From positions 119,897,287 through 119,961,286 of the forward strand of contig CM042147.1 of assembly GCA_023376005.1 (NCBI GenBank): a stretch of DNA of 64,000 nucleotides. The letters are read 5' to 3'. The notes below the pieces were generated by a model. That model did no database searches, was not told the origin of the DNA, and saw only the letters and a list, made by a program, of their open reading frames with translations. This DNA is from Doryteuthis pealeii. Lineage: Eukaryota; Mollusca; Cephalopoda; Myopsida; Loliginidae. Positions 1 to 9,495 of the stretch are shown here, piece by piece (within the stretch, counting starts at the first letter, position 1; each line of letters opens with the position of its first letter). Position numbers and translations under genes: made by a program.

Positions 1-314
1 TAAATATAAACATCTCGGATTAACGCCACTCTTTGAATAAGTTCGCCCACATTCGCACACTGAAACGTTTAAGTGACAATATTCCGAAAGAGTGGGTATT
101 CATATTTCTTGGATGTGGTTTTGGAAAGTGTGGTGAATAAGAGATGACGCTGGTCGTGAGCGACAAAATATGAAGGATTTGATCTCAGTCCAGATAACAA
201 TGTCTGGTTGAAAATCCGATCTCCTTGATGAAATAAAGAGAAAATTCTTCCAATCTGTGGCCGTATTAGTGCTACTGTATGACACTACATATATGTAGTA
301 CCACATATGGCAGA

Positions 315-606
315 ATATGAGGAAGCGCGTGGTGTAATGGTTAAAGTCATGGGAAATGGACTCGTCACCCCGAGTTCAAATCCTGGAAGTGATAATTGCA
401 TTTCACTTATCGCTAATACCCTTGAGAAAGGTATGAATCCTACTCTCCCTCCAGCTATGGGTAAATAGCAGGGCAGACTGGGCTCTTTAACCACGGCTAG
501 GTAACCAGTCTAGGAGAAGAAAACTTTGAATTAAAACCTGTTGAACTCCGCTTAAGAAATTTACCTTGTCTCGTATCCTGCTCGTGTGGAGGAGTTGGTA
601 AATATA
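315..606 (+). repeat. tRNA-derived SINE, family A, near full length
   Basis: The head resembles a tRNA gene: an A-box-like stretch (GTGGTGTAATGGTTA) and a B-box-like stretch (GAGTTCAAATCC) spaced as in RNA polymerase III promoters. The body is non-coding: CTAATACCCTTG, a pyrimidine-rich CTCCCTCCAGCTATGGG, TAGGTAACCAGTCTAGGAGAA and CTCCGCTTAAGAAAT. The 3' end, GGAGGAGTTGGTAAATATATA, runs into an AT tract. At least ten more copies in this window share these blocks, which defines the family. It encodes no protein and would be mobilised by a LINE partner. Confidence 0.85.
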
Positions 607-658
607 TATATGGCAGAATATCTGTACTATAATGAGATGGGAAATGAGATAATGAGAT

Positions 659-933
659 AGGAGGCGCGAGTTGGTGTAATGGACACGACAAGACGAGTTC
701 AAATCCTGGACGACGCTGTTTGCATTTCACATAGAGCTAATACCCTTGGGAAAGGTATGAATCCAACTATTCTCCCCCCTGTTATGTATAAATACTCGGG
801 CCGACTGGGCTCTCTAACCTTGGTTAGACAACCAGTCTTGGAGAAGGAAAACTCTGAATTCAAACCTGTTAAGTCTCGCTTAAGAAATTGACCTTGTGTC
901 ACATTCTGCTTGTGCTGAGGGGTTTGGTAAATG
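659..933 (+). repeat. SINE family A, second copy
   Basis: This copy lies head to tail with the preceding one, about 50 bp away. The A-box region is shortened (TTGGTGTAATGGACACG) while GAGTTCAAATCC is intact. The central and 3' blocks are all present and end at GAGGGGTTTGGTAAAT. Small internal differences from its neighbour show an independent insertion rather than a tandem duplication. Confidence 0.82.
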
Positions 934-1600
934 AGATGGAAAAAATAAGAATTGTAGATAAGAGTGGAAAGTTACTAGAATTTTGGGGATGATATGAAAG
1001 GCTACCTGCCGAACTTTGATTGGTCAGCACAAGGCGAGAAGGAGAGTAAGAGAAAGAGAGAGTGATGAGTTAGCTGTCTGGGCTGAGTGTTGGAAGAGAA
1101 CAGACATAAAAAGAATGTATGTTCTTCAAGGCATTTTTACTTAGGATAAAATAAATGATCTCAGAAAAAAAAGAACGTCCTGTGTTTGTTATTAAAAAAA
1201 CTATCAACAGCACAAGACAAGATATCCCAAAAGATTCTCAAGTAACTTCCAGACTCGAAGAACAGCGAGAATGCCATCTAGCCCAACAACAGATCCACCA
1301 ACGGACACAGACAGACACAGCTACTTCGATCCAGAGTAATAGAGCTCAACTCTGATCCAGCCCACAGATAAATAGAACGGTATAAGTATATGAGGAATAT
1401 TACAATTGACACTCCACCTCTTCTGATTTGACCATACACAGATTTCCAAACGGATCCCAACACGTCACATATAAAGATTTACAGCATGCCGTTTTCAGTG
1501 ACCATCTGATTATAGTTTTTGCACAGTAAACAAAACCTGAAACAAAGTGCATGCACGAAATTAATAATGTAAAATGAGGACAATTTACCCATCGCACCAT
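934..1600. other. Unassigned sequence
   Basis: Mixed-composition sequence between the SINE pair and the first AT tract. It has no frame longer than about 65 codons, no recognised repeat family and no RNA gene. The short frame at 1155-1355 (+) is rich in charged and polar residues but resembles no family I know. Confidence 0.4.
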
Positions 1601-1606
1601 ATATAT

Positions 1607-1646
<40 letters not shown>

Positions 1647-1741
1647 GTATTTGATAATTTGCTTGAAGCATTGTTAAGTATATTATTATTTGTTTATGTT
1701 AAGAAAGCAATTACAATGCGTATAAAAATAAAATAATGTTC

Positions 1742-1780
1742 AGTCTTATCGATTTCAAAGAAGCTTCATCATCAGAGACT
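1742..1780 (-). ncRNA. Type-I hammerhead ribozyme motif, family 1, left arm
   Basis: On the minus strand the order is AGUCU, CUGAUGA, a helix II segment UGAAGCUUCUUU, GAAA, UCGAUA, AGACU. The outer pentamers pair perfectly as helix I. Helix II can form four pairs (GAAG with CUUU, one wobble). Helix III is the palindrome AUCGAU followed by A17, the cleavage nucleotide. All conserved core positions (CUGANGA, GAA) are present. A self-cleaving RNA in a retroelement end is the expected role. Confidence 0.78.
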
Positions 1781-1791
1781 TTTTCTGAAAA

Positions 1792-1830
1792 AGTCTCTGA
1801 TGATAAAGTTTCTTTGAAATCGATAAGACT
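1792..1830 (+). ncRNA. Type-I hammerhead ribozyme motif, family 1, right arm
   Basis: The plus strand reads AGUCU, CUGAUGA, UAAAGUUUCUUU, GAAA, UCGAUA, AGACU. Helix I is five perfect pairs. Helix II is AAAG with CUUU across a UUU loop after an unpaired U. Helix III is the self-complementary AUCGAU, too short for a stable monomer hairpin but suited to pairing between two RNA copies. Relative to the left arm the changes lie in helix II and its loop; the core is unchanged. Confidence 0.8.
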
Positions 1831-1946
1831 GAAAATTATTTTATTTTTATACACATTGTAATTGCTTTCTTAACATAAATATGTAAAACAAAAAGAATTA
1901 AAAAAATTTTCTGAGAACAAAATACATTTTGCGGACCTTCCTTTTT

Positions 1947-1950
<4 letters not shown>

Positions 1951-2020
<70 letters not shown>
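1951..2020. repeat. (AT)n(GT)n microsatellite
   Basis: A compound dinucleotide run of AT followed by GT. It explains the dipeptide-repeat frames here. It abuts the next palindrome. Confidence 0.95.
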
Positions 2021-2021
<1 letters not shown>

Positions 2022-2029
2022 ACGTGTCG

Positions 2030-2393
2030 TATAGAAATAGAAAAACGATATCAAATATAGTGCTAACAAACGTCTGTTTCAACCTATGGGATTTATAAAA
2101 ATGTAATTCAATTGAAATCATTTTAAAATTATAATGAATACAATTATAAAAGACTTTATAAACACTGGTCTTCATCAGAGTACATATTTTTGTTGAATGA
2201 ACAAAAATTTTCCTCCTTTTTTCATTCAACAAAAATATGTGCTCTGATGAAGACCAGTGTTTATAAAATGTCTTTTACAATTGTCTACATTTTAATTTTG
2301 AAAGGATTTAAATTGAATTACATTTTTATAAGTCCTATAGGTTGAAACAAGCGTTTGTTGGCACTATATTTAATATTGTTTTTCTATTCCTAT
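2030..2393. repeat. Palindrome of about 364 bp, Penelope-type end
   Basis: The left arm (CTAACAAACGTCTGTTTCAACC ... TTTATAAACACTGGTCTTCATCAGAG) is repeated in reverse complement on the right (CTCTGATGAAGACCAGTG ... GGTTGAAACAAGCG). The centre, near 2205-2225, is AAAATTTTCCTCC. Each arm holds CUGAUGA followed by AGACCAGUGUUU, which could form a short helix II. The expected GAAA is replaced by AUAAA, so these are decayed or divergent ribozyme motifs. Confidence 0.75.
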
Positions 2394-2429
2394 GGCATAT
2401 ACTGTCGCATTTATTCCATTTTATATACT

Positions 2430-2431
<2 letters not shown>

Positions 2432-2509
<78 letters not shown>

Positions 2510-2516
2510 TATAATA
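2432..2516. repeat. (CA)n(TA)n microsatellite
   Basis: A pure CA run followed by a TA run, with two small interruptions at the end. Confidence 0.95.
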
Positions 2517-2564
2517 AGATGAATATATAAAGGTTTTACATATCTATTTATTAGGTGACAAAGG

Positions 2565-2618
2565 AACATTCACAACCATATTGGTTTCATGCGATGCAAT
2601 CATCAGGTGATGATGTTT
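2565..2618 (-). ncRNA. Type-I hammerhead ribozyme motif, family 2
   Basis: This is one of the most complete motifs in the window. Minus strand order: AACAU-CAU-CAC, CUGAUGA, UUGCAUCGCAU, GAAA, CCAAUAUGGU, U17, GUG-A-AUGUU. Helix I is CAC/GUG, an internal loop, then AACAU/AUGUU. Helix II is UGC/GCA. Helix III is ACCA/UGGU with an AUA loop. The internal loop in helix I is where natural hammerheads make their activating tertiary contact. An (AT)n(GT)n tract follows at 2624-2687. Confidence 0.85.
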
Positions 2619-2620
2619 CA

Positions 2621-2623
<3 letters not shown>

Positions 2624-2661
<38 letters not shown>

Positions 2662-2687
2662 TGTGTGTGTGTGTGTGTGTGTGTGTA
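2624..2687. repeat. (AT)n(GT)n microsatellite
   Basis: A compound dinucleotide run next to the family 2 hammerhead. Confidence 0.95.
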
Positions 2688-2767
2688 GTCTGCTGAATTT
2701 ATAAATAAAGTATGTTCAATATTAGTGACAGGATGCAGATTTAATCAGAATAGCGTAGACACAGACT

Positions 2768-2822
2768 CAACGGCGCTTGATGACTGTCAGTTTCTCGCCT
2801 ATGCAATCATCCATCTGGTGAT
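2768..2822 (-). ncRNA. Decayed hammerhead motif, family 6
   Basis: The minus strand reads AUGGAUGA, UUGC-AUAG-GCGA, GAAA, CUGACAGU, C17, then AUCAAGCGCCGUUG. Helix II (UUGC/GCGA), GAAA and a GUC cleavage triplet are intact, but C3 and U4 of the core are changed (UGGAUGA). It matches the motifs at 15237 and 33041 in layout and in the downstream CGUUG. Confidence 0.55.
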
Positions 2823-3116
2823 CTGATATATACATTCTTCTGTAAATTACTTGAAGCAACTGCTTTAGTTTCCTTTCTTTCACCATACGGTCAGTTTTAG
2901 ACCCACTGGAGTAGCAGTGTGTAATAGATTTCTATTTTTCCTCAGATTAGGTAATTTGTAGTGGTGTACAGTAATATGAATCTATTTTCGGAGTGTATGA
3001 GGAAATCTGTTTGGTCTTGAAAAATATTGCGTCATCTGTGATTGCATTAGATTTTTATCATGCCCAGGCACTACTTTCTCGACTGTCAATTAGTTGTCAT
3101 ACGGCTATTGTCTGCG

Positions 3117-3230
3117 ATGGACGTCACTTCAAGGAAGCGTGCGAAAATTATAACACTACACGAACATACTGGCAAACTTTACAGAGAGATCGCGGATATT
3201 ATGACAATAAGGGAATTATTCGTTTTGTGT
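3117..3230 (+). pseudogene. Tc1-like transposase, N-terminal fragment
   Basis: In the frame that opens at 3060 the translation contains TSRKRAKIITLHEHTGK followed by REIADIM. This is the first helix-turn-helix (paired-like) DNA-binding segment typical of Tc1 transposases. The frame ends at 3254 after about 64 residues, and no DDE catalytic region follows. It is a truncated relic of a DNA transposon. The call rests on memory of the family motif and is a short match. Confidence 0.55.
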
Positions 3231-3299
3231 CAATTAATTTGCACAAGGCTGTAAATAGCAAACTACTGACAGGCACAAAACAATGTTACAATTTATGAG

Positions 3300-4130
3300 A
3301 AGTCACAATTGTGAACGTGCCTTAGTTTTATATAAAGTTCGTTAGATTTTAAACAGGAGGTGGGTAATTTTCCTTAACCGGCGGGGGTTATGATTGACAT
3401 TTTAGATGACCCCAACTGACCTCCGTGAAAATAGTTAGTTTTTAGTTTAGCAGATTCGACCCAGGTTTGAAGGAGAGTAGACGTTTTGTTAGCTCTCCCG
3501 GGTTCGGTCTCTCCCCGCAGCGGAATCAATATGGGCTAAGAAGAAATAAAAGCTTGATCAAGCAAAACAGTCAAAGTTGTTACGATTCGTGTGGCCATTT
3601 TATAGCTTTGGTTGAACACAGTTTTACAGTGTAGATCCATTGTGGCATAAAATTTGATCTTTTCTTCAAATAGAAAGTTGTAGTATCAGTTTTAATCCTT
3701 GTCAGCTGATCTGTGTAAAAAGAATTGTATAGTACAGGTCAGTTGGTCCGTGTCTATAGAGTTGTATAATCCTTGTCCTTGTCTGTACATCCGGTTAGCA
3801 ATTGATCGACAATTTATCAACGCCTTTAAATAGTAGATCAAATACATGTTTGAGCGTTTTCATTGGCTGATTCAGCCAATACTGTTTTGGAAGAGTTTAT
3901 AAATTCAAGTTGTGATCTTCAGCACACCTTATATGCAGAAATAATCCTACAAAGGACAATAAAGAATTTTCTTAAAAAAAGAAAAGAACTAGAAACACTA
4001 CATACAGTTTGGTTTGGTTTGTTTTGTTTTACGGCATATCAACCACAGTGGGTCATTTAATGCAGACAAAATTTTGAATTAAATTCATTCTTAATGGAGG
4101 CTCAAATTTTTATAAATAAACATTTTTTTA
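3300..4130. other. Unassigned sequence with an LTR-like start
   Basis: No gene seen. TGTTACGATTCGTGTGGCC at about 3579 resembles the outward-reading ends of the LTR-like repeats near 16170, 26130 and 41515, so part of this stretch may be a decayed LTR. The fragment ACGGCATATCAACC followed by GGGTCATTTAATGC near 4030 belongs to the dispersed repeat described at 4130. Confidence 0.35.
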
Positions 4131-4440
4131 TTAAATCCATAGATGGTACCCTAACAGGTACTACCACTCCGTGTCAGAGCTTACCTGGGAGCAACGGTGA
4201 TAAAGGGTTGCTCCACATTTCCAGAAGCTTCAGAACTGGAACCTCACCATCAGATAGAGTTTAATGTCATTCCCAGCACATGAAGAACCTCAGCCACCGC
4301 CTTCTAGCACATATATCATAAAAAGGGTTGGGACTTAACATAAGGGGCAATAGGGTAGGGGCAATCATATAGGTGCTAGGGCTCGACATGACCAGCTGAT
4401 TGATTAGAGGGGGCCTCTCCGACCACCGTCTAGCCTAAGT
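4010..4440 (+). repeat. Dispersed repeat, family G (ACGGCATATCAACC element)
   Basis: Blocks in order: ACGGCATATCAACC with GGGTCATTTAATG; ATAGATGGTACCCTAACAG; CTACCACTCC with GTCAGAG; GGAGCAACGGTGA; GGAACCTCACCATCAGATAG; and GCCACCGCCTTCTAGCAC. The same blocks recur near 19250-19560 (+), 28400-28970 (-), 43835-44070 and 51510-51590, and in short pieces near 26405, 42985, 44660, 52200 and 57630. It is non-coding. No terminal repeats were recognised, so the class is unknown. Confidence 0.7.
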
Positions 4441-4888
4441 AAGTGGAGTGTTGCATGTCATGGACTAGATACGTGCTTCATAAATCCTTTCTATGCGTTT
4501 CGCATCTCCACACCATTGGAAAGAACACTTATCTATCCGGGGTCAGTGATAGCATTAAGAGCGGTCAGATCAGAGGGGTAATGACCACTTCAACTGGTAT
4601 GTCTGTATGTCGCTTTTCTGCTAATGGTTTCCTGTAGTCATCTACTTATTTGTCACCTAAAGGGCACGTTTGTATTCACGTAAGAATGGGTACAGATTAA
4701 AACTAGGGGAAGCCGGTCATAAACCTAACCGCATTTTCGCCACCTTGTGTCGCCAGGATATTTGCATAGATAGTTGAACACTTAAACACAAATTATGTCG
4801 ATAGATATAACTATAGTTAACTTTGTTTTGACCTGATTTAAGTTACGGGTTGCCACTTATTTAACATAGAAATACATTTCAAATTCTC

Positions 4889-4891
<3 letters not shown>

Positions 4892-4947
<56 letters not shown>
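4892..4947. repeat. (CT)n microsatellite
   Basis: A pure CT dinucleotide run of about 28 units. Confidence 0.95.
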
Positions 4948-4950
<3 letters not shown>

Positions 4951-5419
4951 CAGAGAAACAAATAATATATAACGATGCGGTAATCAAGATATACATGGAG
5001 GGGAAGAAAGTGATAGGCAGAATGTAAAGAGATTGGTCATTTTTTTACTTAATTGCAAATTGCGACTAATTAGAACCAATTAGAATGGAAGTTTTTTCAG
5101 ACATATCTCAATCCTAAAAATAAGGAATATTTTCGTATAATTTTCGTGTCATTAAACTAAACAGTAAAAAAAAAAGCCTTTAGGAGACAAAAGTTGATTC
5201 GCTCCGCTTTAATATGATAATTTTATGATCCTTATTTTTTTTAAAAGGTTTTTTCCTTTTTCTTTCAAGTTTTCTAATAATTTTTGATGTTATCATCTTG
5301 AAAGGCGTTAATGAATTGTCCAAAAGAGTTTTCATTAGTAAACCAAGTACTTTCAGTTATTTACTGAATCATTATTAAGGCTATTTAACATTTATTATTC
5401 ATTGTCTAAACTTTTTGTT

Positions 5420-5961
5420 GTTTTTGTCACTAAGATGACGCTAAATGACGCTAGCGGTTAATCTTTTTAAACATATCGAGCTTGGCAAACGTGATTTAGA
5501 ATATAACATTGTTCTATTTAAAGCATTTTAAAATATTGTCGCCGGTTTCATAATTAATTCTATCAATAGTGGGTTGTCTAAATTTTATGTATAAAGCTTC
5601 AAGGATTTCAAATTTTTAGTTATATACAGGGTGTTCGGGATAAATTTCACATACATTTATTTGGTTATTTTTCCTCCGTAGGTTGGAGGTATTAACGCAC
5701 ACTACGCATCATTTAAACGCTTGGACCCTTCTTCATTTATATACGTGATGACAGATAGAATAGATGACTGCACCCCAACTGAATCATGGAAGAGAATAAC
5801 TTGTATCATGATGATTTGTGCCGGCCATCAAAATAAGGAATTATGGTTGCTGCCCAATGCTCCCTGAACACTGTAAAAAACAATAAGACATGAACTGGAG
5901 AAATGCCAGGGAGACTACGAGGCTGTGGCTAGAAGAAAGAAACATAACAGACGATCTGATT
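5420..5961 (+). repeat. Tandem duplication, first copy (542 bp)
   Basis: The sequence from GTTTTTGTCACTAAGATGAC to AACAGACGATCTGATT is repeated immediately downstream at an offset of 542, dropping to 541 after one C deletion. I count only a handful of differences, so the duplication is recent. The unit contains a transposon left end (TACAGGGTGTTCGGGATAAA at 5625) and part of a transposase reading region. Confidence 0.92.
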
Positions 5962-6502
5962 GTTTTTGTCACTAAGATGACGCTAAATGACGCTAGCGGT
6001 TAATCTTTTTAAACATATCGAGCTTGGCAAACGTGATTTAGAATATAACATTGTTCTATTTAAAGCATTTTAAAATATTGTCGCCGGTTTCATAATTAAT
6101 TCTATCAATAGTGGGTTGTCTAAATTTTATGTATAAAGCTTCAAGGATTTCAAATTTTTAGTTATATACAGGGTGTTCGGGATAAATTTCACATACATTT
6201 ATTTGGTTATTTTTCCTCCGTAGGTTGGAGGTATTAACGCACACTACGCATCATTTAAACGCTTGGACCCTTCTTCATTTATATACGTGATGACAGATAG
6301 AATAGATGACTGCACCCAACTGAATCATGGAAGAGAATAACTTGTATCATGATGATTTGTGCCGGCCATCAAAATAAGGAATTATGGTTGCTACCCAATG
6401 CTCCATGAACACTGTAAAAAACAATAAGACATGAACTGGAGAAATGCAAGGGAGACTACGAGGCTGTGGCTAGAAGAAAGAAACATAACAGACGATCTGA
6501 TT
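5962..6502 (+). repeat. Tandem duplication, second copy (541 bp)
   Basis: Nearly identical to the preceding 542 bp. Differences noted: one C fewer in the CACCC run, GCTGCCC to GCTACCC, CTCCCTG to CTCCATG, and TGCCAGG to TGCAAGG. Only this copy continues into the rest of the transposase remnant and the right terminal repeat. Confidence 0.92.
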
Positions 6503-6746
6503 GCGTTCGTACAGCAGAATTCTTCGAAAATCCGCAGGAAAAAGTGTTGGGGGACCCTGGCATTGGAATTCGGGTTTTGTCACGTGAATTGAATGTTTCA
6601 GCCTCTACCATGAAGCTTGCATTCAATGACGAACTTCGCCACTACTCATACAAGCGTCGGAGAGGTCAACTGCTCCCAGAAAGAAAAAAAAAACACTTTT
6701 TCTTTTTCCTTATGAAACTGTCAAATTTATCCCGAACATCCTGTTT
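6167..6746 (+). mobile_element. Mariner/IS630-type element, internally deleted
   Basis: The left end TACAGGGTGTTCGGGATAAA is matched by an inverted right end AAATTTATCCCGAACATCCT at 6723-6742, a terminal inverted repeat of about 20 bp beginning with the CAGGGTG typical of Tc1/mariner-like elements. An extra left end lies at 5625 in the duplicated copy. Only an N-terminal transposase fragment lies inside, so the element is non-autonomous. Confidence 0.8.
6448..6700 (+). pseudogene. Transposase DNA-binding domain fragment (mariner/IS630 type)
   Basis: The translation from 6466 contains RRKKHNRRSDCVRTAEF, then DPGIGIRVLSRELNVSASTM and LRHYSYKRRRGQLL. This is a helix-turn-helix region of the kind seen in transposases common in marine invertebrates (recognition from memory, no search run). 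About 75 residues look genuine. The rest of the frame, to 6837, runs through poly-A and the terminal repeat. The catalytic DDE/D region is missing and stops lie upstream, so it cannot make an active enzyme. Confidence 0.7.
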
Positions 6747-6954
6747 ATATTCATATTCGATTTGTCTAATCCACACAAAGATAGAAAAACTTTGTGCAGC
6801 ACCAATCTTCCAAATGAAGATAGTTTATCTGTCTTAGTCGTTGATATTCAAAATCTTAGCTTTTACTTGAGTTCGAACACCGGCTAATCGTACCAATTAC
6901 AATGTGAAACTAACCTAGTCCTCAAGCAGACCTCTTGTACATAAAAAGTAGGAA

Positions 6955-7245
6955 GAGTGGCCTATTATCTGTATCAGCTGGACAGCAAACGAGTCTGTCC
7001 CCTTTTCATTAACACTAGAGTAGGTAGGGTTTTTTTTGCGTCTGAGATGGAGCACCACACTTCCCATCGGCTCCCCAGAGGACATTTTCTCCCCTACTAT
7101 TTATCCATAGCTGGAGGGAGAGTCGTTGGATTTATACCTTTCTTCAAGTGAATTAGCGCTATGTGAACTGTAGTTTCGTTCAGGATTTGAATTCGGATCG
7201 ACGAGTCCATTTCATATGACTCTAACCATTAAACCACGCAAATAA
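6955..7245 (-). repeat. Composite: SINE B 3' part joined to SINE A head
   Basis: 6955-7080 matches the reverse complement of the SINE B tail (GTGGCCTATTATCTGTATC, CCCCTTTTCATTAACACTAG, GATGGAGCACCACAC). It continues without a gap into the reverse complement of SINE A (CTATTTATCCATAGCTGG, GATTTGAATTCGGATCGACG, CCATTAAACCACGC). It is either one insertion next to another or a template switch. Confidence 0.7.
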
Positions 7246-7332
7246 CAAAATAAATTGTATTTAAAAGTTAGAGAACATTTTCCTGTTGAGCACGTGACAT
7301 GATGAAGACCAATAAAAGAATTCACAAGAGAA

Positions 7333-7545
7333 AAAATAAAGTAAAGTCGTCGGAGTGGCCTAAAGTCTGTATCAGCCAATCAGCGAGGGAATCTATTTCC
7401 TTTTCACTAGCGCTAGACCAAGGAGATTATTTTAGCATCTGAGGTGGAGCGCCACACCAACCGTCAGCTCCTTACTTTACCGCACAGATCCCTGTGCTAC
7501 TCATACACTGAGTTGGCGAGGGCCGGTATCGAACCATCAGGGTCG
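7333..7545 (-). repeat. tRNA-derived SINE, family B
   Basis: Family B in full form begins GTTAGCTCAGTCGGTAGAGC, a good A box, with GTTCGATACCGGCC as the B box, then AGCGTATGAGTAGCACAGGG, GCGGTAAAGTAAGGAGCTGA, TCTAGCGCTAGTGAAAAGGG and GACTTTAGGCC before a run of TTTACTTTAC. Here the reverse complement is present but the first 35-40 bases of the tRNA-like head are lost at GGTATCGAACC. Confidence 0.8.
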
Positions 7546-7576
7546 AAATGGTAGGAAAGATGCCGCATATTTTTTC

Positions 7577-7617
7577 CCAAGCGCTTTCGATCACGTCCAT
7601 GATCGTCTTCAGGGTGA
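7577..7617 (-). ncRNA. Type-I hammerhead ribozyme motif, family 3
   Basis: The minus strand reads AUCACC, CUGAAGA, C-GAUCA-UGGACG-UGAUC, GAAA, GCGCU, U17, GGG. Helix II is five perfect pairs with a six-base loop. Helix III is the palindrome AGCGCU. Helix I is weak next to the core (CC/GG). The whole block, with about 100 bp of following sequence, recurs at 24333-24470, again fused to a SINE B head. Confidence 0.72.
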
Positions 7618-7707
7618 TTATTTGTTGTATTTTTTAGTTGGGGGTCAAGGTTTATCAAGATGGGAGGGTTTATTGTATTTTTTTTTTTTTTTGTGATTAC
7701 AGGTTTA

Positions 7708-7820
7708 TTCGGTTACTTTACCGCACAATCTCTATGCTACTCATACGCTGAGTTGGCGAGGGTCGGTATCGAACTAGGAACCTTGTGGTTTCTAGTCCGA
7801 CGCTCTACCGACTGAGATGA
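7708..7820 (-). repeat. SINE family B, head portion
   Basis: Reverse complement of the tRNA-like head and the first body block: CTACCGACTGAG, GGTATCGAACTAGG, CTCATACGCTGAGTTGG and TTACTTTACCGCACA. The body beyond the GCGGTAAAG block is missing. Confidence 0.78.
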
Positions 7821-7859
7821 ATGAATTAATAAAGAATTACCGGAAACAAACCTGCTGTG

Positions 7860-8330
7860 TCTAGAATCAATGTCCTAGATTTCTGCTGACGCAGAATGCG
7901 CATGTCAGAATAATTACCGCCTCGAATGAAACGCGTTGGCGGGAAGCAGGCGAAAATTACAGCCATTATTTACCGTCCAGGTGACGTTTCACTGAACTGC
8001 CCGGTTCGTGTGCGTCGGAGTTGTCGTAAAATGAAAGGCACCGTTTACTTGGCCTATTATATGTTTGATCCGCTAAACCGAAGAGCGCTGTCTGCCCGTA
8101 ACTGGGATATATATATATATATATATACGATGGAGTGGGCGGTGAGAATAAATACGAACCTTTAAGTAATCGATATTGTCGTCTTTTGTTTACTCAATTT
8201 GTTTTGTTGATTGGTTGCTTTTTGAGACGCAAGGTCGCAGGTGAAATGACTTGTGGGCGTGTGTCAGGTTGCCAAACCATGGAACCATTGACATTTTATG
8301 GATGGCGGGGTTTTATTTATTGATTCACCC
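7860..8330 (+). other. Unassigned, relatively GC-rich stretch
   Basis: A frame at 7926-8165 (79 codons) has non-repetitive composition for its first 60 residues and ends in an AT microsatellite. I recognise no domain and no splice context that would make it an exon. Treated as unassigned. Confidence 0.3.
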
Positions 8331-8366
8331 TATTGGAAGGAATAAAGGGCGCGTTTTTTCTCCTTA

Positions 8367-8700
8367 CAAGACGACTGTTATATGTAAATATGAAACCGTT
8401 TCTTAAGTTATTTTTTAGCCTTTACTACCAAATGACTGTTATATGTGAATATGAAGCCGTTTCTTAAGTTATTTTAGCCTTTACTACCAATGACTGTTAT
8501 ATGTGAATATGAAGCCGTTTCTTAAGTTATTTTTTTACTACCAAATGACTGTTATATGTGAATATGAAGCCGGTTAGTTTTTTAGTGTTTACTACCAAAC
8601 GACTATTATATGTGAATATAAAACCGTTTATTAAGCTATTTTTTAGCCTTTACTACTAAAGGACTGTTATATTTGAATATTAAGCTGTTTCTTAAGCTGG
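8367..8700. repeat. Tandem repeat, about 60-bp unit, six copies
   Basis: The unit contains GACTGTTATATGTGAATATG, AAGCCGTTTCTTAAG, TTATTTTTTAGCC and TTTACTACCAAAT. Copies start near 8371, 8434, 8492, 8548, 8602 and 8660. Outer copies are the most diverged. Non-coding. Confidence 0.88.
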
Positions 8701-8774
8701 TTTATGTAACATCCAACTCAGTTTTTCATTTATTTCACACGTTAACCATGCTTCGAACTAAATCCCCCCAAAAT

Positions 8775-9097
<323 letters not shown>

Positions 9098-9136
9098 GTA
9101 TATGACTTTTATGTTCAACCAGTACTTCAAATCAAA

Positions 9137-9140
<4 letters not shown>

Positions 9141-9204
<64 letters not shown>
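9141..9204. repeat. (AT)n(GT)n microsatellite
   Basis: A compound dinucleotide run. Confidence 0.95.
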
Positions 9205-9206
<2 letters not shown>

Positions 9207-9374
9207 TACGCAAACAGCTTGTTTGAGATGGCGATAGCCGACAATTTTGGGGGAGGGAAGAATATGTGTTTAATTGAAGTCATACCTAATTTGAAAATGA
9301 ATTAGTTGATAATTAATGAATTAGGCGAATATATCTGTTCAAATGTAAGGCGTAAACAAATCGAGAAAAAGTAA

Positions 9375-9414
9375 TCTGTATGTACATTTCGGCCTATTAT
9401 GCCTCATCAGCAGA
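9375..9414 (-). ncRNA. Type-I hammerhead ribozyme motif, family 4
   Basis: The minus strand reads UCUG, CUGAUGA, GGC-AUAAUAG-GCC, GAAA, UGUACAU, A17, CAGA. Helix I is UCUG/CAGA, helix II GGC/GCC starting directly at the canonical first position, and helix III the palindrome AUGUACAU. Every conserved core base is present. The position after the cleavage triplet AUA fits a type-I (open helix I) form. Confidence 0.82.
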
Positions 9415-9495
9415 GTTATAGACAGGAAGCCGCTTTGTGTATGATTCGAACCCTAACTTTGTGTGTGATTCGAACCCTAACTATATATATATATA

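Larger units (their letters stand above)
1693..1880. repeat. Palindrome of about 188 bp with a hammerhead in each arm
   Basis: The left arm (GTTAAGAAAGCAATTACAAT, then AAAATAAAATAAT, then CAGTCTTATCGATTTCAAAG) is matched by its reverse complement on the right with only a few mismatches, around a centre near 1785. AT-rich sequence lies on both sides. Each arm carries a hammerhead motif pointing outward. Head-to-head arrangements like this are known for the terminal repeats of Penelope-like elements; assignment to that class is inference. Confidence 0.85.

Noticed and set aside
315..400. Candidate functional tRNA gene (A and B boxes)
   Set aside because: The flanking body is the same in many copies, the acceptor and anticodon stems do not pair well, and the copies end in SINE tails; these are tRNA-derived SINE heads, not tRNA genes.
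2160..2260. Hammerheads in the 364-bp palindrome (CUGAUGA-AGACCAGUGUUU)
   Set aside because: The GAAA box is AUAAA in both arms and no helix III or cleavage site could be placed; described as decayed in the palindrome entry.
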